Source: Metridium senile (lineage: Eukaryota > Cnidaria > Anthozoa > Actiniaria > Metridiidae). Taken from it: a DNA stretch of 64,000 nucleotides. Position numbers and translations under genes: made by a program. Numbering within the stretch: position 1 is the first letter of the stretch; each line of letters starts with the position of its first letter. Below, one piece after another: positions 14,401-26,400 of this stretch. Under the pieces are notes generated by a model. The model did no database searches. It had not been told where the DNA came from and saw only the letters and a program-made list of their open reading frames with translations. The DNA lies in NCBI GenBank assembly GCA_949775045.1, contig OX459101.1, forward strand, positions 6,420,394 through 6,484,393. The letters run 5' to 3'.

Positions 14401-17400
14401 ATATTGAATCCAACAGAACCATGGTAATAGAATGGGCAGCTACGCATACACACCTATGATAGAATGACCCAACAATGTCTCAAACACTAATTGGCTATCT
14501 GGCTAGTTTAATATCAAGTTATTTCAGTTAGTCTGTACCACATTTTCTGTTATATATCCTTTAACCCTTTGATGCCAGCCTTTGCAATTTATGGTTCGAT
14601 ATCGAACCATGACTTCAAAAATTCTAGCTCTCTCGCTTTGAAAGTCATGGCTCTGAAATGTAATTATCTGTGTTGCCTGTTAAGTTATACAACATCTGAC
14701 ACTTAATTGATCATCTGAGATCCAAATTTGTAAAATATAGAGTCCTTTGTGTTAAGGTGAATGTTAAAATGTGCGTTTTTGCGCCATAGAACAACCACGG
14801 TAAACATCATTTTTCATCTCTGATTTTAATGCAAATAATATCATTTAAAAATCAAAAATCGGCATTCTCAGAACACATCAGCCCCAGTTCTTTTGATTTC
14901 TTAACTTTTTATGATCAAACCTCTACGAGTCGCACACCAGCCCTTTTTATTTAGCCTATTAACACAAAACTCGTTTCTCCATTTAATAACGAAAAGCATT
15001 GTGGGTAATTATGCAAATTTTCGACAGTGTCCAGTCACCCGCTCCAACCAGACGAAAATTGTACTGATTGCCATCTTTTCAAGGCGAAACTCACTAAAAT
15101 TGCCTTGGTTGGTTCTGGTATCTACCACAAGACGACCAGGAAAGCGATTTTACTCCAACGACGCCACGGTCAATGGACATAACGACTGGCACTATTTTCT
15201 TTGTAAAATCGTCTTCCACCTTTGAATTCGTCCAAAAGTGCGTCTCCACCACCTAGACAAACTTAATGATGCATGACTAGGGGCTCTTGTAGTAGGAAAT
15301 GACTGAAAAAAGCACTTATAAACTGGATTTTAGCTCAATTCAGGGTCAAATTGTTGACTCGGAATTGAACGAGCTAAAATCTGCAAGGCATTCCTGGAAA
15401 CCTTGAGCCATTGGGTAGTTCGAAACAGCAACAGTTCCCCTGACAACGCCTTATTTGGATTTGAAATCGAATTTTAAGCTTTTCGCATCAAAAATAGTCA
15501 AAAATCCAATAATTTTCGCTGGCATCGGAGGGTTAATGTTCTAAACAGTATACTGTTTATTTTGTAACCTCCCTTGATGGTTTATTCAAATAAAGATGAT
15601 GATGTAGATGATGATAATGATGATGATGAAGATGATGATGATGAAGATGATGATGATGATGAAGACTACAATGATGATAATAATGATGATGATGAAGACT
15701 ATGATGATGATGATAATGAAGACTATGATGATGATGAAGACTATGATGATGATGATGATGATGATGATGAAGACTATGATGATGATGATAATGAAGACTA
15801 TGATGATGATGATAATGAAGACTATGATGATGCTGGTGATGAAGACTATGATGATGATGATAATGAAGACTATGATGATGATGGTGATGAAGACTATGAT
15901 GATGATGATAATGAAGACTATGATGATGATGATGATGATGATGAAGACTATGATGATGATGGTGATGAAGAAGACTATGATGATGATGATAATGAAGACT
16001 ATGATGATGATGGTGATGAAGATGAAGACTATGATGATGATGATGATGATGATGATGAAGATGATGAAGATGATGATTGATTGATTCTCACCTGTGCTCC
16101 AGGTATAATGCTACTTGTAAACGTTGTTCTATTTCGTCTTGCTCTAGCTCTTGCTTTCTCAAGCAACTTTTTTCTTTGTTGGAATGGCAAAACACCCCTA
16201 AAGATTGAAATTGTTTTATTCTGATCTAATATTCAATATTGATCTGGAAATGTGGTCATATGACTACCTGAGCCCTCAATATTACAAAGCAGCAGCAGCA
16301 CTTTCAATGATAACACCAAATAAAGACTAAAATTAATTCCAATTGACTTTCAAAACTTAAAACCTAAAAAATAAGCACCACCATCAGAAAGAGCAAGCAG
16401 AAATATGTATTTTTGGAAAGTTTTAACGCTATAAATATAACTCAAATGAAGCTATTTGGAATCAAAATTACAGAGACCTGTATGTGTTGAGTGAACTATT
16501 TCCTTCCTAGCCTCATTGGTGTTTTTCACACTTTTGAAGTTCTCATAACTTCTCAAGAATTTAACATTTTTGTCTCAAACTTGTTATCTTTGTTGATGTC
16601 ATTCTAATGTATACTTTTGATGTAGTGGTCAATTATATGAATTTTAAAATAATACGATAATGACATGATGGCCATATTGACTTCCGCTCTATGGGGTCAA
16701 GAAATTCTAATAAATACTAAGAATCTTGCTTAAAAATTTGCTGCACTTGTGAAAGATCTTTCCAACACTTGAAGATAAAATGTGGTATTTTTGTGCAAGA
16801 TTATGAAATATTTGATTTAAATCGTATGCTCTGATTGGCTGAGAAGCATTCTCTACAACTCAACAGTGCACGGAGCGTTGATTTGTTTGATTTGAACTAC
16901 TGAAAATTTTATAAAAGAAATAGTAAAACTCAGCAGCATTGCTCTTTCGTGTTATAGAGCACTTGGGAATTTTAAGATGTCGTGCTTTTCTCGTCTTCTA
17001 ACAATTCCTGCATGCTCTATAACTCGAAAGAGCAAGCTGCCTCTTTTTCTATTTCTTCAACGTAATATCCTCAGTTTATTTATAGTACTTACCACCAGAC
17101 CAGAGCACCAGAAGCAGTCTGTGCACATGTATACAAAGCACAGGTATAAACAACTGTGATTTTATCAGATACTATATCTGAGAAGCTCTGTGCTGTATGC
17201 TCTAGTTTGCTAGCTACAGATGATAGAGGTTCATCAATCCAGCACGCAACCTGAATCAAGACATGATTATAGTATTAATGGTTAGATACAAACCATTGTG
17301 ATGATGGTTATGATGGTGAAAGTGATGATGTTGATGATGATAATGATCCTGATGATGATGATGAGAAAGAGTTGAAATTTACATTTCATTCGATCATTAT

Positions 17401-20400
17401 TCACTCTGATGATGGTCGCTGTGGAAGACGGCCAAAACGTCACTACTTTTTCCAAGTAATAAAATTTGTTAACTCAGATGGTCTCCACCCAACCACAATT
17501 GATTATGATGTTGTTAATGATCATGGTGATAATTATGATGATGATAAGAAGAAGAATGATGACGATACACATGGACAGTCACATCATGACATCATGACAA
17601 TGCAGGAAACAGGAAAAGTATAATAGGCAATGTAGTGTTTACAAGTGCTGGCATTGTGATGCTAATTTGCCAACCATTCTAACAACAGATTTATTAACTT
17701 TCTGTTTATTATAATGGTTGGTTGGCAAAACCATAACATTCTACCTCACTGTATGTACACCTATTCTATTGTATAATAACCTACCTTTCCGGATTCTGTC
17801 AAAGCAGAAGCTCTAATAGATGAAGCAGATATGCAAATAATCTTTTCTTCTGCTAAGCCTAATGCCCTTGCACGAGGGTGGTAGACTGGAGAACCATCGC
17901 TACTAGCATCACCAGCGTAAGGCAAGGCATCAGTCCATCTCCATTGGTATATACGACCATCTACACCAAGGGCTATTAACTCAGAGTACATTGATACTAT
18001 GTGGAGAAATTTGGGTCTTTGTCCATCCTAGGGGATAGAGAATGGGAAAAAATAAATGGATGATGGAAATGAAAATCATCATGATGATGATGGAAATGAT
18101 GATGATGATGATGATGAAAATGATGATGATGATGATGATGGAAATCATGATAATGAAAATCATGATGATGAAAATGATGACGATGATAATAATAATGATG
18201 ATGAAAATGATGGTGATGATGATGATGAAAATGGTGATGATGATGATGAAAATGGTGATAAAAATGATGATAAAAATGATGATGGTGATGAAAAAGATGA
18301 TCAAAATGATGATGATGGTAATTATAATGAAAATGATAATGATAGTGGTGATGATGATGTTGATGGTAATGATGACAATGGAGATAATACTACAGATGAT
18401 GATGATGTTAATGATGATAATAATAGTGATGATAATGGTGACCAGTTGTGATTATGATAATGATGAAGAAAAATAACAAAAATCATCAAAAAATAACAAT
18501 GATTCACAGAACAAATGAAGGGCCAAGAATGAAAAGGTCCTATGTGACTTTTTTAGCTAATTCTCAAACCTTGCCCAAATCATCCCAAAATACACCAAAC
18601 AACTTGTTTTAGTTGAAATATTAAGGTTTGCTATCCACTTTCAACGATTTTTGTCAAAAAAGAAGAAAATTGGCCCATAGTTACGTTATGGTTTTGCTTA
18701 ACAACCGATCATTCGTCCGTGAACTTCGATTAGCGTCAACAAACGAATAAACACTTCGCTTTTTTGTTCAAAATAATAATAAAAGATATTAATATCTTCC
18801 ATCAAATCAGTCACAAGAAACCAGCGATTCGATTGAGCACAAAAAAAAAAAAGCGAAAAAACGTTATTTAAAGTTTAGCAAACAAGTCAGAAATGACCGT
18901 TGTTTTATAGTAAAATCACACTTTTTGACCTTGGATTTTTATCGAAATTAATTTTCATCAGCTAGAAAGTCTTTTTTTACAACAAAATTCAAGCAAATTT
19001 TTACTCTTTATTTCAATTCCCGAACAGAACTACGGTAATTGGATTAGAACCATCAAAATAAGCACGTGCGCTTCGTAATTTACGACCGCAAAGGACTATG
19101 GGTGATCACGGCCATCTTTCCGCGCGACATTCATAGCATCGTGCTATAAGAAACTAATATTAAGTCTCGAGTCACCTCGGATTTCTGCCAAAATTTTGCG
19201 ATTGTTGTGTTTCTCTATGGTCACAACTTCGTTAAAATGCCCTGGCAGGTTCGAGAATTTGCCTATAGTCGAACTCCAAGCTTCACTTTGTTTCGTTGCA
19301 ATGGCGGCCAAAACCAGTTCAAACAACAACAAAACGTTTTTCGCTGAACAAAGTGAAACGCCTCGCTGACTTCTTTCAGAAAGTGAGTTCTTTGCTACCT
19401 TGAAGCTTAATGATGCTCTTCCAGTAGTAACTAAAGGCAAAAAATGACTCTTAACTTAACAAAATTCCGATTCAAGCCACCTTTGAGCAAGTGCAGTCTT
19501 CAAACGATGCCTTGAACCGATTTGAAGACACTTGAGCCCTGAATTTTACAAAACAGCAGCAGCTACCATGGTTACCCAAAACATGGACTCGGGAAAAAAC
19601 TTCATTTGAGCAAGGTTTGAAATTAAAATTAACTGAAAAGTGATTTAGATTGTTTTAATTTTCATCCTTCAGTTGTTTGGAGTATTTTTGGATGATTTGT
19701 GCAAAATTTGAAAAATAGCTAAAAAAGTCACATAGGACCTTTTCATTTTTGGCCCTTCAAATAGCAAATACAAAAATCGTTACCCCAAATTACGTTCAAA
19801 TTTAGTCGTCAAAACCGATAGATTTTTTGATTGCGAACTTGTCTACGTCATTCTTCTGGTAATATGTCCTTTTAATAGAGCTTTTAAGTATTTTGATAGA
19901 CTTTTATCAAGAAATATCAAGTATTTCAACACAGGAAACCCGCTTCTTTTGTTCAATTCACTCTCCTGGGAATAGTTGCACATCAAGAAATGAATAAATT
20001 ATCAAAAATTGGACCAAAGTAGATACGTTCGTTGAAAAATTAACAAAAAACATTTTTTTGTTTTTTTTTGAACTAATATACGCGATACTGTTGGTTATGT
20101 GTAGAAATATTTGAGCCTATAAGTCTTTTATTAGGATTTTATGAATACCTTTTAAATGCCTATCATTAATATGAAGGGCCAAGAATGAAAAGGTCCTATG
20201 TGACTTTTTTAGCTAATTCTCAAACCTTGCCCAAATCATCCCAAAATACACCAAACAACTTGTTTTAGTTGAAATATTAAGGTTTGCTATCCACTTTCAA
20301 CGATTTTTGTCAAAAAAGAAGAAAATTGGCCCATAGTTACGTTATGGTTTTGCTTAACAACCGATCATTCGTCCGTGAACTTCGATTAGCGTCAACAAAC

Positions 20401-23400
20401 GAATAAACACTTCGCTTTTTTGTTCAAAATAATAATAAAAGATATTAATATCTTCCATCAAATCAGTCACAAGAAACCAGCGATTCGATTGAGCACAAAA
20501 AAAAAAAAGCGAAAAAACGTTATTTAAAGTTTAGCAAACAAGTCAGAAATGACCGTTGTTTTATAGTAAAATCACACTTTTTGACCTTGGATTTTTATCG
20601 AAATTAATTTTCATCAGCTAGAAAGTCTTTTTTTACAACAAAATTCAAGCAAATTTTTACTCTTTATTTCAATTCCCGAACAGAACTACGGTAATTGGAT
20701 TAGAACCATCAAAATAAGCACGTGCGCTTCGTAATTTACGACCGCAAAGGACTATGGGTGATCACGGCCATCTTTCCGCGCGACATTCATAGCATCGTGC
20801 TATAAGAAACTAATATTAAGTCTCGAGTCACCTCGGATTTCTGCCAAAATTTTGCGATTGTTGTGTTTCTCTATGGTCACAACTTCGTTAAAATGCCCTG
20901 GCAGGTTCGAGAATTTGCCTATAGTCGAACTCCAAGCTTCACTTTGTTTCGTTGCAATGGCGGCCAAAACCAGTTCAAACAACAACAAAACGTTTTTCGC
21001 TGAACAAAGTGAAACGCCTCGCTGACTTCTTTCAGAAAGTGAGTTCTTTGCTACCTTGAAGCTTAATGATGCTCTTCCAGTAGTAACTAAAGGCAAAAAA
21101 TGACTCTTAACTTAACAAAATTCCGATTCAAGCCACCTTTGAGCAAGTGCAGTCTTCAAACGATGCCTTGAACCGATTTGAAGACACTTGAGCCCTGAAT
21201 TTTACAAAACAGCAGCAGCTACCATGGTTACCCAAAACATGGACTCGGGAAAAAACTTCATTTGAGCAAGGTTTGAAATTAAAATTAACTGAAAAGTGAT
21301 TTAGATTGTTTTAATTTTCATCCTTCAGTTGTTTGGAGTATTTTTGGATGATTTGTGCAAAATTTGAAAAATAGCTAAAAAAGTCACATAGGACCTTTTC
21401 ATTTTTGGCCCTTCAAATAGCAAATACAAAAATCGTTACCCCAAATTACGTTCAAATTTAGTCGTCAAAACCGATAGATTTTTTGATTGCGAACTTGTCT
21501 ACGTCATTCTTCTGGTAATATGTCCTTTTAATAGAGCTTTTAAGTATTTTGATAGACTTTTATCAAGAAATATCAAGTATTTCAACACAGGAAACCCGCT
21601 TCTTTTGTTCAATTCACTCTCCTGGGAATAGTTGCACATCAAGAAATGAATAAATTATCAAAAATTGGACCAAAGTAGATACGTTCGTTGAAAAATTAAC
21701 AAAAAACATTTTTTTGTTTTTTTTTGAACTAATATACGCGATACTGTTGGTTATGTGTAGAAATATTTGAGCCTATAAGTCTTTTATTAGGATTTTATGA
21801 ATACCTTTTAAATGCCTATCATTAATAATATGATAAGATATGATAAAAGAGAATGAAAATACATAGACAACGATAAGAACAATATCAAATACAGCTATTT
21901 CAAAAAACCTTGAATAGTGCATTCCAATACCAAAGAGCATTGTGGGTCTCTTTAGTTTGAAATAAAAAAGCAAATATACAGAGATATTTACTCCCCTTAA
22001 CTAGCTCGTATACTGTTTTGAATGGAATGCACTAAGAATAAAATAACAAAATTACTATTTATTTTTCTTTAAACTATAATACTTGACACAAAATGCATTT
22101 TGGTCTTGCAATGCACTATTCAGTATTCAGAATTCTACTTTTTTTGAAATAGCTGTATACTATATACTACAGCCCACATACCATCATTGGCCACCACTGA
22201 AGTTGGTCAGCCACAGTAACAGGATCACTAGTAGCACCTCTAGTAGGTGTAGACGTCTTATCTTGGCTTGATGAGTTGTTTGCTCTACTAGATGAATCAC
22301 TGTTACACAAATGAACGTTACCCCACCATCTATCAAACTGTTCACGGCTGAGAGACTCCCTCTCCCTTGGCCTGTCTGAATCTCTTTCTGTAGTAGATTC
22401 TCTATCTGACGCTGTGGTTGTACGACTACCACGACCACCACTAGCTGAGCGGCGGTGCAGAGTGCCATATTGTTGACTGTAAAACATGTCATCATGGAAG
22501 ATTGCCTCTTGGTCTACTACAAGAGATGGATCTTCTACATGGACACCAGCATCAAGCAGTGACATCAAGTCCTCTGAAAAATATTAGTTTTTGAAAAATA
22601 TTAGTTTTAAAATATGCTTACATCTTCTTTTGGCATGGGTGACATTACAGGGCTCAAAATAGGAAAAAAACATTTGGCATGCCACTTCCTGGAGAGAAAT
22701 ACACAGTGAAGACGATTTCCAGTCAATTTTGACTGCAATATTTTTATCCATTTCGTTGTTCATTACTATTTTTCCTGACAAATCTTAAATTCTACCCTGC
22801 ATTTGGCCATTGGCAGGCAGCTATTTCCAGCCCTTCATTAGTGGACTAGTGTTTAGAGCACTGGCCTTTCACCAGTACCACTGTGACCTGGGTTCGATTC
22901 CCGTCTCGTGCCACAAGTGAACAGAGTTTGTTTGATGTGGTGTTCTCTCTCATGCCACAAGGGTTTTTTTCCAGGTTATCCAGTTTTCCTCCCTCCGCAA
23001 AAATCAACATGTGAGTTGAGAGTTGAGTGCATGGAATGTTTGAATGTAGTAAGGAGTGTATATGGAGGATACACAGCCCCACAAGCTTTGTACTTTACAG
23101 TGAGGATACTCGAACCGTGAACACTTGACTTTTTTCATGTTATTATTTTCTGAACCTTCTACTGCTTCAAAACCTCTAAAAATGAAGCAGTGAGTTCAAA
23201 ACACCAAGTATTCATAATAAATCTTATTTCTAATCTATTCGCTAATGGAATGTGGGTCAAAAAAAGCAATGAAAAACAGTTCAGAGTGTTCACGGTTTGA
23301 CTATCCTCACTGTAAATACAGTTTTTGGAAAAGTCTGAAAGCCACAAAAGACATAAAGGCAGAAGATGCTGACTTGTGTAAGGTCATACTTACCACCTGG

Positions 23401-26400
23401 CAAATACTCAGAGCTTTCTTCCTGGTCATCACCTTCCTCTTCATCTCTACTCAACAGATTGTTAACAGCAAGGTTGACATCAAGGTTCTATCATCAAAAG
23501 AAAATATTAAAATTGTTATATTTATATGATGGACTGCCGAAACATGTCTGTTATAATAAAAAAAAATCATGTTAAGGCCGGGGAAACGGTCTTAACATTT
23601 GCTTCAATATCCGTTTGATTTTGTTGAATGGCAATGTTTAAACTCTTTTAAACTATTTCAACATTGTTGAAACGTTTTGAAATGATGTTAAATTGATGTT
23701 GAAAGAGTTTAAAAGGGTTTAAACATTGCCATTGAACAAAATCAAACAGATGTTGAAGCAAATGTTGAAACCGTTTGCCCGGGCCTTTAGTTCTCAAAAT
23801 TATAATTTATATGATAATGACAACAACAATAAGATCACAATGCTTATGATGAATATAATGATGATTTGATTGGTTAATAACAATAACGACAATAATTATG
23901 ATCACAAAACTGACCATGATTATAATTAATAAATATCATCAATGAGAATGCTAATGTTTTTACTAATGATCACAATACTAGTAATGATGATAGTTATGAT
24001 GACAATGATGAAAATAATGATGATGAATACTATGATGATACAAACATGATAATAATAATGTTAACAATAATAATTCTAATGGTAATAAGTTGATAATTAT
24101 GATAATCATCATGATGATTGTGTCAATACATATACTTTTAGTGAGCAATGACAACAATCAGCATACATATCAGCATGTCAGCACACCTACATGTATTTCA
24201 AAACTTGTTGTCGCAATCTAAGCTATTAGTCCACTTTCTGAAGCCAGCAAAGGATGTCGGTATTTTTTCTCTAATTATCGATTTATTCATAGCACATTTT
24301 GGTTGTACGTGTTTGTGTTATATAACCATGACAAGTTGTTGCAGTGGTAAATGATGAAACAAATATTTCTACTTGACTGTAATCAAGCACAAATGATGTA
24401 CATATTACCAAAATCTTTTGCAGGCTTCAGAGTGTGGATTGTGGCTTTGTTTGCGATATATTGTATAGTGTATATATTGTACTTACAGTTCTCTGGAGCT
24501 CTCTGATGATTGCAGCTCTTGATTTTCCTTGGAGAACAACCTGAGCTTGACTAACAAGCTCCTCAGGGACAGCAGATGCAGGGACCACAGCACGTGAACC
24601 CAACACCCAACCACTGCTCCCACCACGTCCTGCACTTCTTCTCAATACACGCCCACCACCACGGCTTGGCACTCTGCCAGACGCACGCATTGCAACAGCA
24701 GTATGACCTGATCCCCATCTGTATCAATCATTCAATCAATCAGTCATTCAATCAATCATTCAATTTATCATTCAATCAACCAATCAATCCATCAATCATT
24801 AAATCAATCAGTCAGTAAAATGATAAGTCAATCAATCAGTGAATTGATCAGTCAGTCAGTCAATCAATCAATCAATCAGTCAAAAAAGCAACGATTCAAA
24901 TGATAAATCAATCAGCCAGTCAATTAATCAGCCAATCAAAAGATAAGTCAATTAATCAATCAATTAGTCAACCAGTAAACCAGTCAGTCAGTCAAATGAT
25001 AAGTCAATCAATCAGTAAATCCATCAAATAATCAGTCTGTCAATCAATCACTGAATTGATCAGTCAGTCAGTCAGTCAGTCAGTCAGTCAATCAATCAAT
25101 CAGTCAGTCAAAAAAGCAACGAGTCAATTGATAAATCAATCAGCCAGTCAATCAATCATTCAGTTAGACATTCAATGAATCAGTTATTTCGATCAGTTAA
25201 CTATACATTAATATGCATTGAATATGTCAACCCACATTACTACCATTTGTTTCTGTAATACATACCTGACTGGATGTCCTGTTAAACCACTAAGACCTTC
25301 TCCTGATGATAATACCCAGGAACCATCACTAGGTCCTCTTGAACCAGCTACAAATGACAAACACTATTATTTAAGACAATAGAGTCTTATTGGCTTCTTA
25401 TTTGCTAATGTGTTTCTTATATGCTAATGAGGTCGTTGACAAGAAATATTACAAATTCAAGTGCAGACGTCATGAAGGACCACATCATGTGGGCGACTAT
25501 TTTTTCTTCTTTTTTAATCTATTAATTTATTTTATTCAATGTATTTATATATTTATTTAAAGAATTTATCAATAACGTATTTTTATAATTGTGTAAATGT
25601 TATACTGGAGTAATAAAGGTATATTTGTGTGTTTTAAATCTTGTTTCTACCTGAATGAAGGACCACATGAGACGTTGATCTTGCTGCAGAACTTGATGGC
25701 TCTTCCTCACTACTATAAGACAAATACATTTTTTGTCAAGTGACAAGTTAATGTATAAATTCTATATTTATCAAGAAAGAAAAACACTAATAATAATAAT
25801 AATTTTACCAACACGTACAATGACAAACCTAGGCCACAGCCTGCCTTGTTAATTGTAAACTTGAACGATCGAAATGAACAAATAAGGATACTGTAATATT
25901 TATTAACTTCCGATATCAATGTACATTTTTCACTGGCGCCACACAAATGTGTTATGTCTAATACTCTTTGGCTAATTTACCTACAATCGGTACAATATGT
26001 GGTAAGGCATTCAAGAAATGCATATATCGGGAAACAATAGCACAGCTTATTCTTTGGCTAATTTACCTACAATCGAAGCTAAGGCTAAGCAATGAAGAAC
26101 TCTAAACTGATCAACTGGATACAGGTTTTATATTGCTGTGTTAGCTTAAGTTCTTATAGATGAAGTAAACATTTACAGTGCAACTACTTCAACAGTGGTT
26201 GGTCCTTGTGGAGTAGTGGTTAACACATCAGACTAGAAAGCCAAAACAGTGGGCTTCGAGTCCAACCAAGGGCAATTAATATTTTTATCATGTATCTGTA
26301 CTTCAACAATAGCCGCCTAAACAAAGTTATCCAACATGATCGATAACACGAAGAATAGAATCTCTTCAAATGTATAATTAGTTCATTTAAAATGCTTATA

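Larger units (their letters stand above)
18515..21826. repeat. 1,656-bp direct tandem duplication containing a TIR element
   Basis: 18515-20170 and 20171-21826 appear identical, including a 98-codon ORF at 19144-19440 and 20800-21096 with the same translation. Each copy contains a TIR element (18515-19757 and 20171-21413) plus about 412 bp of right flank. Confidence 0.92.

Noticed and set aside
15574..16084. Poly-Asp and poly-Met ORFs
   Set aside because: Both are frames of a GAT/GAA triplet array.
18042..18476. Acidic and Met-rich ORFs on the plus strand
   Set aside because: GAT/AAT array in UBR5 intron 9, not coding.
19144..19440. 98-codon minus-strand ORF, repeated at 20800-21096
   Set aside because: Lies inside a non-autonomous TIR element; no recognisable domain, and its presence twice reflects the tandem duplication.
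22846..22918. Possible tRNA gene on the plus strand
   Set aside because: The residue before the anticodon is not T and the sequence continues into a SINE body.
26203..26276. Possible tRNA gene
   Set aside because: A- and B-box-like words are present but the cloverleaf stems do not pair well; kept only as a SINE-like sequence.
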